Assembly (NCBI GenBank): GCA_963575745.1
Contig: CAUYUJ010015032.1
Location: forward strand, 1 to 35,000
Reading direction: 5' to 3'
DNA length: 35,000 nucleotides
Origin: Prorocentrum cordatum
Taxonomy: Eukaryota; Sar; Dinophyceae; Prorocentrales; Prorocentraceae
This document shows, one piece after another, positions 11,269 through 20,598 of this stretch (positions within the stretch are counted from its first letter, which is position 1; every line of letters begins with the position of its first letter). The notes under the pieces are model-generated. The model did no database searches and was not told the DNA's origin. It saw nothing but the letters and a program-made list of their open reading frames with translations. A program made the translations under genes and the position numbers.

Positions 11269-12103
11269 GAAGAGGGGGAGGACGGTGGTGATGATGCTGA
11301 TGTTGATAGCGGCGACGAATAGGATCAGAATGCTGACGCTGACGCTGATGATGAATATGATGATTGTGGTGGTGGTGCAAATGATGATCCTGCTGACAGT
11401 GATGATGGCAGTGGGGGTACTGAGTGTAATCGAGTGGTGTGCTGCTGATGATGATAATAATAGTTGCAGTGATGATGATGCTGATGCTGACGACGGTGAT
11501 GATGATGATTATGATGATGATGATGGTGGTGATGGTAGTGACGGCGGTGATGATGATGATTATGCTGATGATGGTGATGATGATGATGGTGGTAATCGCG
11601 ACGGTGATGATACTCATGATGGTGATGATGATGACGATACTGACAATTATGACGATGGTGATGATGATGTTGATGTTGATGGTGGTGGTGATGTGGCTGA
11701 GTATGATGGTGATGGTGGTGATGCTGGTAACGATGACGATGATGATGCTGCTAATGATCGTGATGATGCTGATGATGATCATGGTGGTGTTGAAGGTGAT
11801 GATGGCTATGATGATGCTGATCATGATGATGATGTTGGTAAGGATGATGACAGTGGTGATAATGATGTCGCTGATGCCTGTGATGATTGTGACGACGATG
11901 ATGATGATGACGGTGATGGTGGTGGTGATACAAAGTATGATGATTACGAGGGTAATGCTTATGATGATGATGGTGATGATGATAGTGGTAACGAGAATAA
12001 TAATGATGCTGATGATGCTGATGATGATGCTGGGGGTGATGGTGAGGACGATGATCGTGATGAAGATGCTGATGATAATGCTGCTGATGATCATGATGCT
12101 GAA
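11161..12103 (+). repeat. Long imperfect GAT array (~940 bp)
   Basis: GAT-phase triplets with GGT, GCT, GAC and AAT variants. It reads as poly-Asp or poly-Met on the plus strand and poly-Ile or poly-His on the minus strand. It is inverted relative to the ATC array at 9069-9920, 1.2 kb away. Confidence 0.95.
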
Positions 12104-12335
12104 GAGGAGGAGGAGGAGGAGGAAGAGGAGGAGGAAGGGAGGGAGAGAGGGAGGGAGGGAGGAAGGGAGGGGGAAGAGGAGGAGGAGGAGGAGGAGGAGG
12201 AGGAGGAGAGGAGGAGGAGGAGGAGGAGGAGGAGGAGGAGGAGAAGAAGAAGACGGAGGAGGAGGAGGAGGAGAAGGAGGAGGAGGGGCGAGGGAAGAGG
12301 AGGAGATGCAGGAGGAGGAGGAGGAGGAGGTTCCC
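12104..12335 (+). repeat. GAG/GGA array
   Basis: Continues directly from the GAT array into GAG triplets with a few GGGA interruptions. Confidence 0.95.
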
Positions 12336-12445
12336 GAGTCCGAGGTCCCGAGCCCAAGGCCACCGATCACGAGGCCCCCGAGCCCGAGGTCGTCGAGCCT
12401 GAGGCCCTCAGAGGGCGCGGGGCGGCGCCGGGAGCTGCTCGCTGG

Positions 12446-12624
12446 AGCTGCCCTCAAACACTTTTTCCGTCGGCGGCGAGGCAGAGGCAGTCCACCAGCG
12501 TGGGGCTACTCGGGGCAACCGACAAGCGAATTGTCTGGCGCGCAAGAAGGAAAGGCGAAGACGAGAGCGGCCGCGCGAAGGGTGGAGGGGGAGGGCGCTC
12601 AGACGTCAAGCTGCCCTCAAACAC
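12446..12624 (-). mobile_element. Element C, copy 1, with 16-bp flanking direct repeats
   Basis: A 147-bp segment (12462-12608) is flanked by perfect 16-bp direct repeats AGCTGCCCTCAAACAC (12446-12461, 12609-12624). On the minus strand it ends in GGAAAAA just before the second repeat. A diverged copy is at 32021-32170 in the same orientation. A long target duplication plus a short A-tail suggests an RNA-mediated insertion, but the tail is only five bases. On the minus strand an open frame runs into the element, and another of similar character resumes after it. That frame lies within the inferred phosphatase intron and may not be coding. Confidence 0.7.
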
Positions 12625-13139
12625 ACCGGACTCGGCGGGATCGGGCTGGTCTTCGACCACGGATGCACTGGCGCTGGTGCCGGATGCAGCCTCCCAGGAG
12701 TGGGACAGTTGGACCCTAAACTCGGGGGTCGAGGATCGAGGATCCGAAGTCTGAGGGGGAACGTTGGGGTGGAGGCAGCTCAGGGGGCAAGCATCGACCT
12801 GGCGACACATCGCCAGCAGACTAGCGCGAGAGGCCCCCGATGCCAGAACCACACGGTCCTGGGCGGGGTGGGCTACTCGGGCCCCCCTCGACGAGGAGTG
12901 GGCGGTTGGGAATCGCTGCGTTTCCCCCCGTGAGCCTGCACACCAGCGTGGGCCCTGGAGGCGCGCTCTTCTTCTTGGGAGCCGGGCGACGGGCGCACGG
13001 TGGCCGCCACGCACCCCGCACGAGGCGGCTCGCGGGCACCTCGGCGCCCGTCGGCCGCCCCGGGCGGCGCGCGCCGCAGCCACCGTGCCCTGCGCGCCAG
13101 GATTCCGAGAAGAATCGAGGACCGAAGATCCCTTCCTTG

Positions 13140-13358
13140 GGAGTCCCGAAACGGTGCGCTGACAGACCGTGCGGTGACCTCGAAATCCCCCAAGACCTCA
13201 CCGCACGGTCCGTCACCGCACGGTCTTGGGACCTCGGAGGCCCCTGTCGCCCGAGACGCCCTCGGAGGAACGACCCGAGTCCCAAAACCGTGCGGTGACC
13301 CCGAATCCCCACCGACTCACCGCACGGTGTGGTCACCGCACCGTTTGGGGGCCCCCGA
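13140..13358 (-). repeat. Dispersed repeat with ACCGTGCGGT motifs, copy 2
   Basis: Inverted relative to 86-290. It holds at least five ACCG-NN-CGGT arm-palindromes (near 13166, 13202, 13216, 13286 and 13320), better preserved than in copy 1. Confidence 0.75.
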
Positions 13359-13435
13359 CTTCCTCGAGGATCGAGCATCGAGGACCGAGGATGCGAAGCC
13401 GAGGCTCCCTCCCTCCTCCCCGGCGGGCGGCGGGC

Positions 13436-13525
13436 CCCGCAGTTGGCGAGCTTGGAGCCGCGCAGCGCCCGCGCGAGCTCGGGGCTGCCGTCGGCGAACT
13501 CCTTGGACAGGAAGACCCGGAAGAC
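13436..13525 (-). CDS. Histidine phosphatase-like gene, third recognised exon
   Basis: A 90-bp exon of exactly 30 codons. It starts with VFRVFLSKEF and ends with LRGSKLANCG. The acceptor is CGCCTCGAG before GTC at 13525; the donor begins GC at 13435. Joined to the upstream exon it gives GHSLFFRE-VFRVFLSKEF, and downstream NCG-VACLHLE, with no frame change at either join. The KLxNCG pattern after the catalytic GHS helix is how I recognise the family. A GGA array (CTC-rich on this strand) starts about 30 bases upstream of the acceptor. Confidence 0.65.
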
Positions 13526-13552
13526 CTCGAGGCGGCGCAGGGGCGGGCGCGA

Positions 13553-13866
13553 CCTCCGAGGGAGGAGGAGGAGGAGAGGAGGAGGAGAAGGAGGGAGGAG
13601 GAGGAGGAGGAGGAGGAGGAGGAGGAGGAGGGGAGGAGGAGGAGGAGGAGGAGGAGGACGCAGGGAGGAGGAGGAGGAGGAGGAGGAGGAGGACGCAGGG
13701 GAGGAGGAGGAGGAGGAGGAGGAGGAGGAGGAGGAGGAGGAGGAGGAGGGACGCAGGAGGAGGAGGAGGAGGAGGAGGAGGAGGAGGAGGAGGAGGAGGA
13801 CGCAGGGGAGGAGGAGGAGGAGGAGGAGGAGGAGGAGGAGGAGGAGGAGGAGGAGGAGGAGGAGGA
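13553..13866 (+). repeat. GGA array with GGACGCAGG spacers
   Basis: GGA triplets interrupted four times by GACGCAGG-type spacers (near 13655, 13691, 13750 and 13799), so a higher-order repeat is forming. On the minus strand it is a (CCT)n tract placed just upstream of the exon at 13436-13525. Confidence 0.95.
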
Positions 13867-13870
13867 GGGG

Positions 13871-14049
13871 AGCTGGAAGAGCTGGAGGAGGAGATGCTGG
13901 TGGAGGTTCAGGTGCAGTCATGGCACTGCCAGAGGGCACGCAAACGTCGGAGGAGGAGGAGGAGGGGGAGCTGGAAGAGCTGGAGGAGGAGATGCTGGTG
14001 GAGGCTCCGGTGCAGTCATGGCACTGCCAGAGGGCACGCAAACGTCAGG
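13871..14049 (+). repeat. Near-perfect 98-bp tandem duplication
   Basis: Two adjacent units start at 13871 and 13969 (AGCTGGAAGAGCTGGAGG). They differ at only a few positions: TTCAGG against CTCCGG, and the trailing GGA run. The 98-bp unit is not a multiple of three, so no reading frame passes through both. The similarity indicates a recent event. Confidence 0.9.
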
Positions 14050-14421
14050 AGCCAAGGGGGTCTCCTGGCCACGGCGAGCCTCGACTGCGAGCAGGCTTCC
14101 CGGCCTACAGCTAAGGAGAACGGCCCGAACACCAGAGCTCCTCCCGGAGCCCAAAGCGGTCCGTATTTCGGCGTCTCGGCTGGAAGAAGCGTCCTCTGTG
14201 CAGTCCATCCAAGGACTCGGGGGCGCGCAAACATGGATTAGCGATCCATGGATTCGGCGCGCGGTCGCCAAATCCATGGATCGGGGGAGGTGCCCTCCCC
14301 AAAACGAGGCCAGTGCCACCTCTTTTTCGGCGGCGGAAGGCCGCGAGCTCCCATGGAAACGGGACCCGTCGCCAATCCACGCCCCCTTGACCCAGGTTTG
14401 TGATCGCCTGACCCTGCCCCT
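14050..14421. other. No recognisable feature
   Basis: Mixed sequence inside the inferred intron 13526-16966. It contains two or three GGATCCATGGAT-like short palindromic repeats near 14240-14282. No exon argued. Confidence 0.4.
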
Positions 14422-14656
14422 CCTCCAGATTTGGGGGAACAAAGCATGACATAAAAGTACGAACTCGGAGGGCCGCGCGGATTTGTCGGATCCGCGCTGG
14501 GACCCCCTGGCGGCGCCTCCGGCGCCGCCCCTGGCGCGCTCCGCGCGCCATGGAAGGGGGTCCGCGCGGACCTCCGAGTTGTTATGCTTATGTCATTCTT
14601 CGTTCCCTCGGATTGTCCCTCCCGCCCGCCGTCATTCCCCTCTCGCCCTCCAGATT
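14422..14656. mobile_element. Fold-back element f3 with 10-bp flanking repeats
   Basis: The core 14433-14611 is an inverted repeat. Its outer arms are GGGGAACAAAGCATGACATA and the matching complement; its inner arms are AACTCGGAGG-CCGCGCGG. The centre is CCTGGCGGCGCC-rich, as in f1. A perfect 10-bp direct repeat CCTCCAGATT stands at 14422-14431 and 14647-14656, exactly 225 bp apart. Confidence 0.7.
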
Positions 14657-14705
14657 AACTGCCAGCTCCTCCTCCTATCTCCTCCTTTTTCCCCACTCCG
14701 TGCGG

Positions 14706-14706
<1 letters not shown>

Positions 14707-14738
<32 letters not shown>

Positions 14739-14774
14739 GTCTCTCTATCCCTCTCTCTCTCTCTCTCTCTCCCC
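14707..14774 (+). repeat. TC microsatellite
   Basis: CT dinucleotides with TTTCTGTC and ATCC interruptions. Confidence 0.95.
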
Positions 14775-15204
14775 CCCAAGCGCACGGCGCATGGTGTGTG
14801 GCATCTTCTCGGCGCGTCCCAGGCCTCCCCCCTCGCTCTCGGGCAGCCGCACGGGAGCCAATAAAGTAGATGCGAGAAAAGCCTGCGGCTCGATGTTCCA
14901 AAAATTCTTGCACCGACCTCCTTGCAGACGTTCTGCAGCGGATGTTTGCGTGGATCTCTGTCAATACAAAACTCCGAGACGGCGGGCGAACAACGAGGCG
15001 AAGTTCACGTGGGTGTTTTGTAGTCTTCATTCCTGGCCAAAACAAGATCCGCACGAAATTCACTTCGGAATTCAGGACGTCACTCTCCAGGACAATCTGG
15101 GCCCATCGGAAGGTCCTCCGAACGAGATCCGCTCTGCGATGTTGGCGCCGCGATGGCAGGTTCGGGAACGGAACAAGGCTTCGGCGGGTGGCGCACGGCC
15201 GGCC
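14775..15204. other. No assigned feature
   Basis: Both strands carry a frame of about 90-100 residues with fairly protein-like composition (14870-15180). I recognise no family, and the two strands contradict each other. It is inside the inferred intron 13526-16966. Confidence 0.35.
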
Positions 15205-15372
15205 TCCCCGGACCCCCTCGCGTGGAGAAAACACAACGCGATGGGAAGTCTCTCCGCTGCTTTCGGCCTCCGGGGGCCCTGGCCAGGCCCCCGGGGACCG
15301 TCAACGACCCGTCGGACGAAAAACCGTTCCCGGGGAAGTGGTCCAGACCTCTGTGGGGTCGATGCTTTTTTG
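15205..15372 (+). repeat. Dispersed repeat G, copy 1
   Basis: Similar over about 170 bp, inverted, to 23210-23390. Shared blocks in order: GTGGAGAAAACAC, TTCGGCCTC, GGGGCCCT, a GGGG-CGTCAA block, TCCCGGGGAA and CAGACCTCTG. Origin unknown; possibly a remnant of a larger element. Confidence 0.6.
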
Positions 15373-15414
15373 TTTATATCATGATGTTTCCTTTCTATTG
15401 TTGTTTTTGATGAT

Positions 15415-15649
15415 GACTAGTAGTACCACTTTTATTATTATTAGTAATATTATTATCATGTTTATTATTAGTATTATTCTTATTATTATTAGTATTTTAA
15501 TAATAATAACAATAATAAAAATAATTATTATGATAATTATTATTATAATCATTATTACTACTATTACTAATACTAGTATTACTAATGTTATGATTATCAT
15601 TATTATTACGATCATTCTTATTACTAGTAGTAGTAATACTATCTGTATG

Positions 15650-15686
<37 letters not shown>

Positions 15687-15722
15687 ATACTATTATGATT
15701 AATATTATATATATATATATAT
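15415..15722 (+). repeat. ATT-rich array ending in TA repeats
   Basis: Imperfect ATT/TTA/ATC triplets with AAT stretches, closing with an ATATAT run. It is strikingly AT-rich compared with its surroundings. It is complementary to the AAT array at about 16725-16825. Confidence 0.95.
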
Positions 15723-15837
15723 GTAAGCACTACGTCGGGAGTCTGGGCCAGCCTCCCGAGGGAGTCCCGGCCAGCCTGCACAGGCGGCCCGCCGAGTAGT
15801 CCCAGCTGACTTCAACAGGCCCCCTCCGAATAGTCTT

Positions 15838-15978
15838 AGGTCGGGCCTGTCCCCCTACAGGCGGATTTTGCGCGAATGATAAATCCCCAAAATACCTCGA
15901 AATAGTAAATCGTCCCCACACTATTTTTTTTTTTTACTATTTTAGCATATTCCTCCTGAAGAGGGACCGGCCCGACTT
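15838..15978 (+). mobile_element. TIR element family T, copy a
   Basis: The ends are inverted repeats of about 28 bp (GTCGGGCCTGTCCCCCTACAGG; right end complementary with changes). The interior has an AATAGTAAATCGTCC...TACTATTTT block also present in copy b at 26225-26380. It is small, non-coding and MITE-like. The flanks show only a weak possible duplication. Confidence 0.7.
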
Positions 15979-16680
15979 AAAAGTAGCTCAGGGCGATCTC
16001 AACGCCTTCACCCGGGGGCGCGGAGCGCCCCAGCCCCAGGGGGCCTGCCGAGGCCCGCCGGGACCACCTCGGGGGGCTGCCCGAGGGCTTCGGCTGGCGG
16101 CCGCGCGTGGAAGTGTGGCCGGCAGAGCGGAAGCCCGGAGGGGGGGCGGCGCTCGCCGTGGGTTCTGCCCGCAGTCCCCGTCTGACGTTCTGAGCTGGAT
16201 CTGCCTCGCCTTCTTCGGTCCTCCTCGCCCCTCTCCCCCTCTGGGAGGGCCTCGAAGTACGCACCAAATCGTCTGGTCGGCCTCGACGCTCTGTGTATAG
16301 GCGCATCCCCCTTCTCAACCTGTGAGGCGCTGGAGCGTCCATACACCGAGTGCTGTCGCCGAGCTCGTTAGATCCATGGCCGAGCAAACGACGTGGTGTG
16401 CACATCGAGCCCCTCCGAACACCCTTCCCTTCCCCTTTCCCCTGTCCCTCGCCACTGGTCGCTGCGCGTGCTTTTAGGCTCATGTCGAGATCCGAGGGGC
16501 CCTGAATACAATACTCGTTTTCGTAGGTTCACCCTTGTTCCGCAGCAGGGCCGCTGGACATGCACTGCAGCGGATTCTTGCACCCTCTTGCCAGTGCACC
16601 CCTGACGTGCGCGGCCTTCTTGTGCTGCTCTCTCTCTCTCTCTCTTTCTCTCTCGTCCTTCTCCTGGTCCGTCATTCACG
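15979..16680. other. No assigned feature; short TC run
   Basis: GC-rich sequence with overlapping open frames and no recognisable domain. 16628-16656 is a TC microsatellite. Confidence 0.4.
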
Positions 16681-16689
16681 GATCCTTGA

Positions 16690-16890
<201 letters not shown>

Positions 16891-16966
16891 ACACCATCAT
16901 CATCAAACACCATCATCATCATCATCACCATCGTCCCTCCCTCTCCAAGGAGATGTGGCGCGGGGC

Positions 16967-17021
16967 CTCCCGAAAGAACAGCGAGTGGCCCACGACCACC
17001 ACTGTCCTGCAGGGCGAGTAC
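16967..17021 (-). CDS. Histidine phosphatase-like gene, second recognised exon (catalytic His)
   Basis: A 55-bp exon reading YSPCRTVVVVGHSLFFRE. The run of four valines followed by GHS is the strand and second catalytic histidine of the histidine-phosphatase fold; that His would act in the phosphotransfer pocket. The acceptor is GCCGTGCAG before G at 17021, with an alternative AG 15 bases further in. The donor begins GC at 16966 (GGGAG, then GCCCCG). The first base completes the split codon AT-G from the upstream exon. The spacing from the ERLREF helix to VVVVGHS (about ten residues) fits the family. Confidence 0.7.
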
Positions 17022-17071
17022 CTGCACGGCCCGCGCAGGCGCCAGACGAGAGCGCAGCGAAGGAGAGGAGA

Positions 17072-17245
17072 GAGGAGGAGGAGGAGGAGGAGGAGGAGGA
17101 GGAGGAGGAGGAGGAGGAGGAGGAGGAGGAGGAGGAGGAGGAGGAGGAGGAGCAGCAGGAGGAGGAGGAGGAGGAGGAGGAGGAGGCGGAGGAGGAGGAG
17201 GAGGAGGCGGAGGAGGAGGAGGAGGAGGAGGAGGAGGAGGAGGGG
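17072..17245 (+). repeat. GGA array
   Basis: Nearly pure GGA triplets with two GGC and two AGC interruptions. On the minus strand it forms a CCT tract about 50 bases upstream of the acceptor of exon 16967-17021. Confidence 0.95.
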
Positions 17246-17249
17246 GGGT

Positions 17250-17851
17250 CCCCGCAGATCTTTGGGGGCCGACGGCAGTTCCTGCCGACCCTGGGCAGGA
17301 CTGGCTGCCGGCTTCGCGGCGGATGCTGCTCGCCTGTGGCGAAGACAGCCCGCCCAACCAGGATCCCCGTCGAGATGGGGCAACACTTGGCTCGCTACAG
17401 GAACCCCGAACCCAGGAAACACTTGTTGGACGGGAAATGATTGTATTCGCCAGCTTCCGCCGGCGGAATGAATCTTCATGTTACGTCCGCCGGCTTCCGC
17501 CGAAGAGAAGGTGTCAGCCCCTCGATCCCTCGAAGGCGAGGTCCTTCCTGGAGCGCCACATTTGCTGGTTGCCCCCACCTCAAACGTTCAAAATTTAAGC
17601 TGGCTCCGGGATTCCGCGATTTCTTGTAGAGGCTTGTGAAGCACAGGCGCCTCGACCCCAACCGCTGTAACAGCAGCCTCAGACTGACCCCAAGCTTCGG
17701 CCTCGGCCTCCCCCGCGAGAGCGACCGCAACCTCCACTCGCCATCGCTGGGACGCCCATACCCGTGCATATTTTCGACATCGTGCATGGAGATTCCCCGC
17801 AAGATGGTCCAACATGCTCCTCGATGGTCCTCGCCGAGGAAGCCATGCATA
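17250..17851. other. No assigned feature
   Basis: Part of the inferred intron 17022-18912. A minus frame at 17588-17750 has protein-like, Ala/Glu-rich composition and ends at a stop, but has no supporting splice signal or family. Confidence 0.35.
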
Positions 17852-17935
17852 GAAGAAGAACCATAAGAAGAAGAAGAAGAAGAAGAATAATAAGAATAAT
17901 AATAATAATAACAATAAGAAGAAGAAACAACGGCG
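17852..17935 (+). repeat. GAA/AAT microsatellite
   Basis: GAA triplets followed by AAT and AAGAA units, running into the left arm of the next fold-back element. Confidence 0.9.
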
Positions 17936-18104
17936 TAAACGTAAACTTTTGGCGCTCCGCGCGGATTTCTTCTGGAACCCCCCTCCCTGGCGCGCCCCGC
18001 GCGCCAGGGGCGGCGCCGGAGGCGCCGCCGGGGGGGGGGGGGGCCCAGCGCGGATCCAAGAAACCCGTGCGGAGCGCCAACAGTTTGTGTTTATGGCGTT
18101 TTTT
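17918..18104. mobile_element. Fold-back element f4, variant ends
   Basis: Inverted arms GAAGAAGAAAC-ACGGCGTAAAC-TTGGCGCTCCGCGCGG and the complementary right arm ending TTTCTTCTTC. The centre has CCTGGCGCGCCCCGCGCGCCAGG and a 12-base G run. The inner CCGCGCGGATTTCT block is shared with f1 while the outer termini differ, so it appears to be a subfamily. Confidence 0.7.
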
Positions 18105-18261
18105 TCTTCTTCGAGTGCACACGCCAGGGCGATGCCGAGCCCACCCCTGCAGCGGCTTCGACCTCGGCCTTCTCTTCTGCCGCGGCGTCGCGGTGTGCCG
18201 GCCGAGCGGGCGGGCCGGGCCCCCCCGTGAGGGCGACGAGATCTATACACACATCCACTGC

Positions 18262-18542
18262 TCCCTGGCCAGGCCCGTCCTGGACCCAGCAGCGGTGTGC
18301 AGTATGGGGCCCGGCCACGAGAGGCCTTCCACAAGGAACCCAACCCTGAGACCCCAGGACGTCCACTGGTTTCTGGTGTGGGAGCGCCACGCCTTCCACA
18401 ACACAACCAAGAAACGCGGGGCACCCTGGAGGCAAGCGTGATGTTTCTTGGCATGGGTCTCCATTGTACACGCCACGCCCTCCTGTCTTGGCCAGAAGGG
18501 CGTAAACACAGCTCCTTGGTGCAGGAGCGTCTGGCCAGGTAA
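18262..18542 (+). repeat. Dispersed repeat D, copy 1
   Basis: The core 18321-18464 matches 22810-22961 in the same orientation (CCTTCCACAA, CAACCCTGAGACCCCAGGAC, GGTGTGGGA-CGCCACGCCTTCCA, GGCACCCTGGAGGC, TTTCT-GGCATGGG). The outer parts, beginning CTGGCCAGGCCC and ending CTGGCCAGG with CGCCCTCCTGTCTTGGCCAGAAGG inside, resemble the fold-back at 23521-23680. That one may therefore be a deleted relative. Confidence 0.65.
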
Positions 18543-18549
18543 TATTGGA

Positions 18550-18662
18550 TACATATATATATATACATACATACATACATGCAGATGTATCTATAAATCT
18601 GTATGTGTATATATATATATATATAGATGTATACAGATATATGTATATATATATATATATAC
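18550..18662 (+). repeat. TA / ATAC / TATG microsatellite
   Basis: AT dinucleotides mixed with ATAC, ATGT and GATGT tetramers. Confidence 0.95.
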
Positions 18663-18715
18663 GGATTTCGTCGCCCGACCCGTGGGGGGCTGGACTGCGG
18701 CGAGCGGGGGGAGTG

Positions 18716-18796
18716 TCAAGTCGGGCATGTCCCTCCACAGGAGGAATCCGCAATAGTGGTTAGCAAAAACTATTTTTCTCATGTCTGATATATATA

Positions 18797-18828
<32 letters not shown>

Positions 18829-18895
18829 CTATATATATATATATATACACATTTGTCCTCCCAAATCCGCCTGTAGGAGGCCTTGCACTACCTAA
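18716..18895 (+). mobile_element. TIR element family T, copy c, with 8-bp flanking repeats
   Basis: The left end AAGTCGGGCATGTCCCTCCAC matches the family end well. The right end, ATCCGCCTGTAGGAGG, is decayed. The interior is filled by TA repeats at 18788-18848. The 8-bp sequence GGGGAGTG stands on both sides (18708-18715, 18896-18903), consistent with a target duplication. The right end is about 17-23 bases from the inferred GT donor of exon 18913-18965. Confidence 0.55.
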
Positions 18896-18912
18896 GGGGA
18901 GTGGCGCGGCAC

Positions 18913-18965
18913 ATCAGCTGGGCCATGAACTCGCGCAGGCGCTCCTGCATCTGGGCGTCCGACTC
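18913..18965 (-). CDS. Histidine phosphatase-like gene, first recognised exon
   Basis: A 53-bp exon reading ESDAQMQERLREFMAQL plus two bases of a split codon. The acceptor CGCCGCAAAG precedes GAG at 18965 and follows a long C/T-rich run on this strand. The donor is GT at 18911-18912 (CTGAT, then GTGCCG). The ES...R...F...L pattern is the helix that precedes the second catalytic histidine strand in this superfamily. The earlier half with the RHG motif should lie upstream on the minus strand. I could not find it, so the gene is partial here. Confidence 0.6.
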
Positions 18966-18984
18966 CTTTGCGGCGGTGGGCGCT

Positions 18985-19085
18985 GTTGGGGGGGGTGGAG
19001 GGGGCGGAGGGCGGAGGGCGAGGGCCGAGGGAGGGGGGGGGGAGAGGGGGGGTGCGGAAGTGGGGGAGGGGGCGAGCGGAGGGGT
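18985..19085 (+). repeat. G-rich low-complexity tract
   Basis: GGGGGGTGGAGGGGGCGG-type sequence. On the minus strand it is a C/T-rich tract just upstream of the acceptor at 18966. Confidence 0.85.
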
Positions 19086-19088
19086 CAA

Positions 19089-19803
19089 GGCCGGGCTAAC
19101 GGCGCTGCTGCTTCACGGTGATGTTGGGAACCAGCTTGTGGGCAGACACGAACCACACTTTCCTACATTCCCAGTCTGCGAGTGGGTCGAGCGAGCACGA
19201 CACAACGAATTGTAGGAAGGCGCGAGCCACGCCTTGCCACACGACCGAAACCTACATCGCCGCAACCTAAATCGCCGTTCGCCCGTCTGAGGAAGGGGGT
19301 GGAGGCGATCGGTCGCTGGGGCGAAAAAGGCGTTTTCCTCCAGCAATCATCGGACGTTGTATGCTTGAACTGATCCAGCAGATGGTCGGTGTCACGGAAC
19401 GCCTCGCGGAGTGCCCCCCCCAAAGCGACACGACACATGACCTGTGATACCTGGCAGGCAGAAGTGTGCCCAGAGGCGGCTGGAGCAATGTCTAAAGAAC
19501 TAAATCCGAAGTGGCGGGCCGTGCGGGGGGCCCCCTCGACCCTGGCAGATCGGCTCCTCAGAATGCGTTGCACCATCGTGCACGGGCATCTGGTACTTAG
19601 GGACAGCGGAACGCCGCTGCTGCCGCAACGCTCGTCACATTCGAGGAACTGTCACCCCTCAGGGGCGGCCAGGTCGCCAAGCGAAATCAGCAACATCAAT
19701 CGTAAAAGGGAGAGGATGGGGTAGGCGAACGGTAGAAGGCCCCCAAACCCTGCACACAGACACCGGATGGGAGGCATTACGGGGCAGGGGCGCTGTGCAG
19801 ACC
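19089..19803. other. No confident feature, downstream of LINE RNase H
   Basis: A minus frame at 19163-19576 has mixed, protein-like composition and could be further 3' retroelement sequence. I see no diagnostic motif. Confidence 0.3.
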
Positions 19804-20211
19804 TCAAGGAGCACGCACGTACCGCCTCCAGTTAGTCCAAACGTGGCAAGTGTGGGCAACGGGAAGAGCCCCACTGGCGATTCCATCCAAGACCTCGTTA
19901 CACACGCCGTCCGCATCTGCGTTATATTTCCGACACATGGCGGACGTGAACGGATTGCGACAGTGGCTTTTTGTCAGGGGCATTGGAGCAATTCCAGGGC
20001 ACGCTCGTACAGCGGTCGAAGTAGCTGGCACCTGCAACTCCATTCTCCATTGACCTTGTCCGACATGGAGAACACCAGCGCACGCCTGGTTCACCAAAGC
20101 GTGCTGCATGCACTCAAGGAGGGCGGCGTACTCGGCATGGTGGTTCGCTGTATTTCCTAAGCGCCCGCCGCAACATTCATCCACCTGGCGGGCCCCAGGT
20201 GCGTTGCGCAC
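19804..20211 (-). pseudogene. LINE RNase H domain, frameshifted remnant
   Basis: The start reads NHHAEYAALLECMQHAL, the AEYxALL helix of RNase H. After two frame changes the end reads RKYNADADGVCNEVLDG, the usual ADAxAN-type C-terminal segment with its acidic residue. The middle part (PLYERALELLQ) is in another frame. RNase H would degrade template RNA during retrotransposition, but with at least two frameshifts this copy is dead. It lies 3' of the Cys motif at 20599-20990, the expected order for LINEs with a C-terminal RNase H. Confidence 0.7.
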
Positions 20212-20292
20212 GCAACCGTGTGACGATTGTCACGCCATTGCTTCGCCGTTATTGCGCGCCGCGCCGCCAGGAGCATAGACCACAACACTTGT

Positions 20293-20453
20293 GAAGGGTT
20301 CCTGGGACACAAATAAATACACACAAATAACAGGATTCCCAATATTTTCACATATGTTTGTAGGTTTTTGTCTCCCCCCCCACTTCCCACATTTTCCCAT
20401 GTTTTCCTCGGGGTCGACGATTAATTGTGCCTGTGTGTTTTTTTCCTTCCTGA
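20293..20453 (+). repeat. Dispersed repeat family A, copy 2
   Basis: Full-length copy between the RNase H and Cys-motif parts of the LINE. It is flanked by ACTTGT on both sides (20287-20292, 20454-20459), a possible 6-bp target duplication. Its position implies insertion after, or within, the retroelement. Confidence 0.85.
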
Positions 20454-20598
20454 ACTTGTCTCGAAGGCATGCGCGTGCGCGCGCGTCTCGCGGAAGTCCT
20501 GGCGTGCTGTTGCGAGGCGGCCCCCTGTGATCCGGGGGTCATTGCACGGACGCTTCGCCTGCAAGGCCACGTCCTCGAAAGAAAGAAGACGCTTCCCT

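Noticed and set aside
11165-12754. 529-residue plus frame and the 462-residue minus frame over the same DNA
   Set aside because: Both are products of GAT and GAG arrays, giving homopolymeric Asp, Met, Glu or Ile runs on every frame.
13000-14449. Several 260-413 residue frames on both strands
   Set aside because: They are driven by the GGA array; only the 30-codon minus segment at 13436-13525 has family character.
18550-18850. TATATA tracts as promoters
   Set aside because: They are dinucleotide arrays, and one lies inside a TIR element within an inferred intron.
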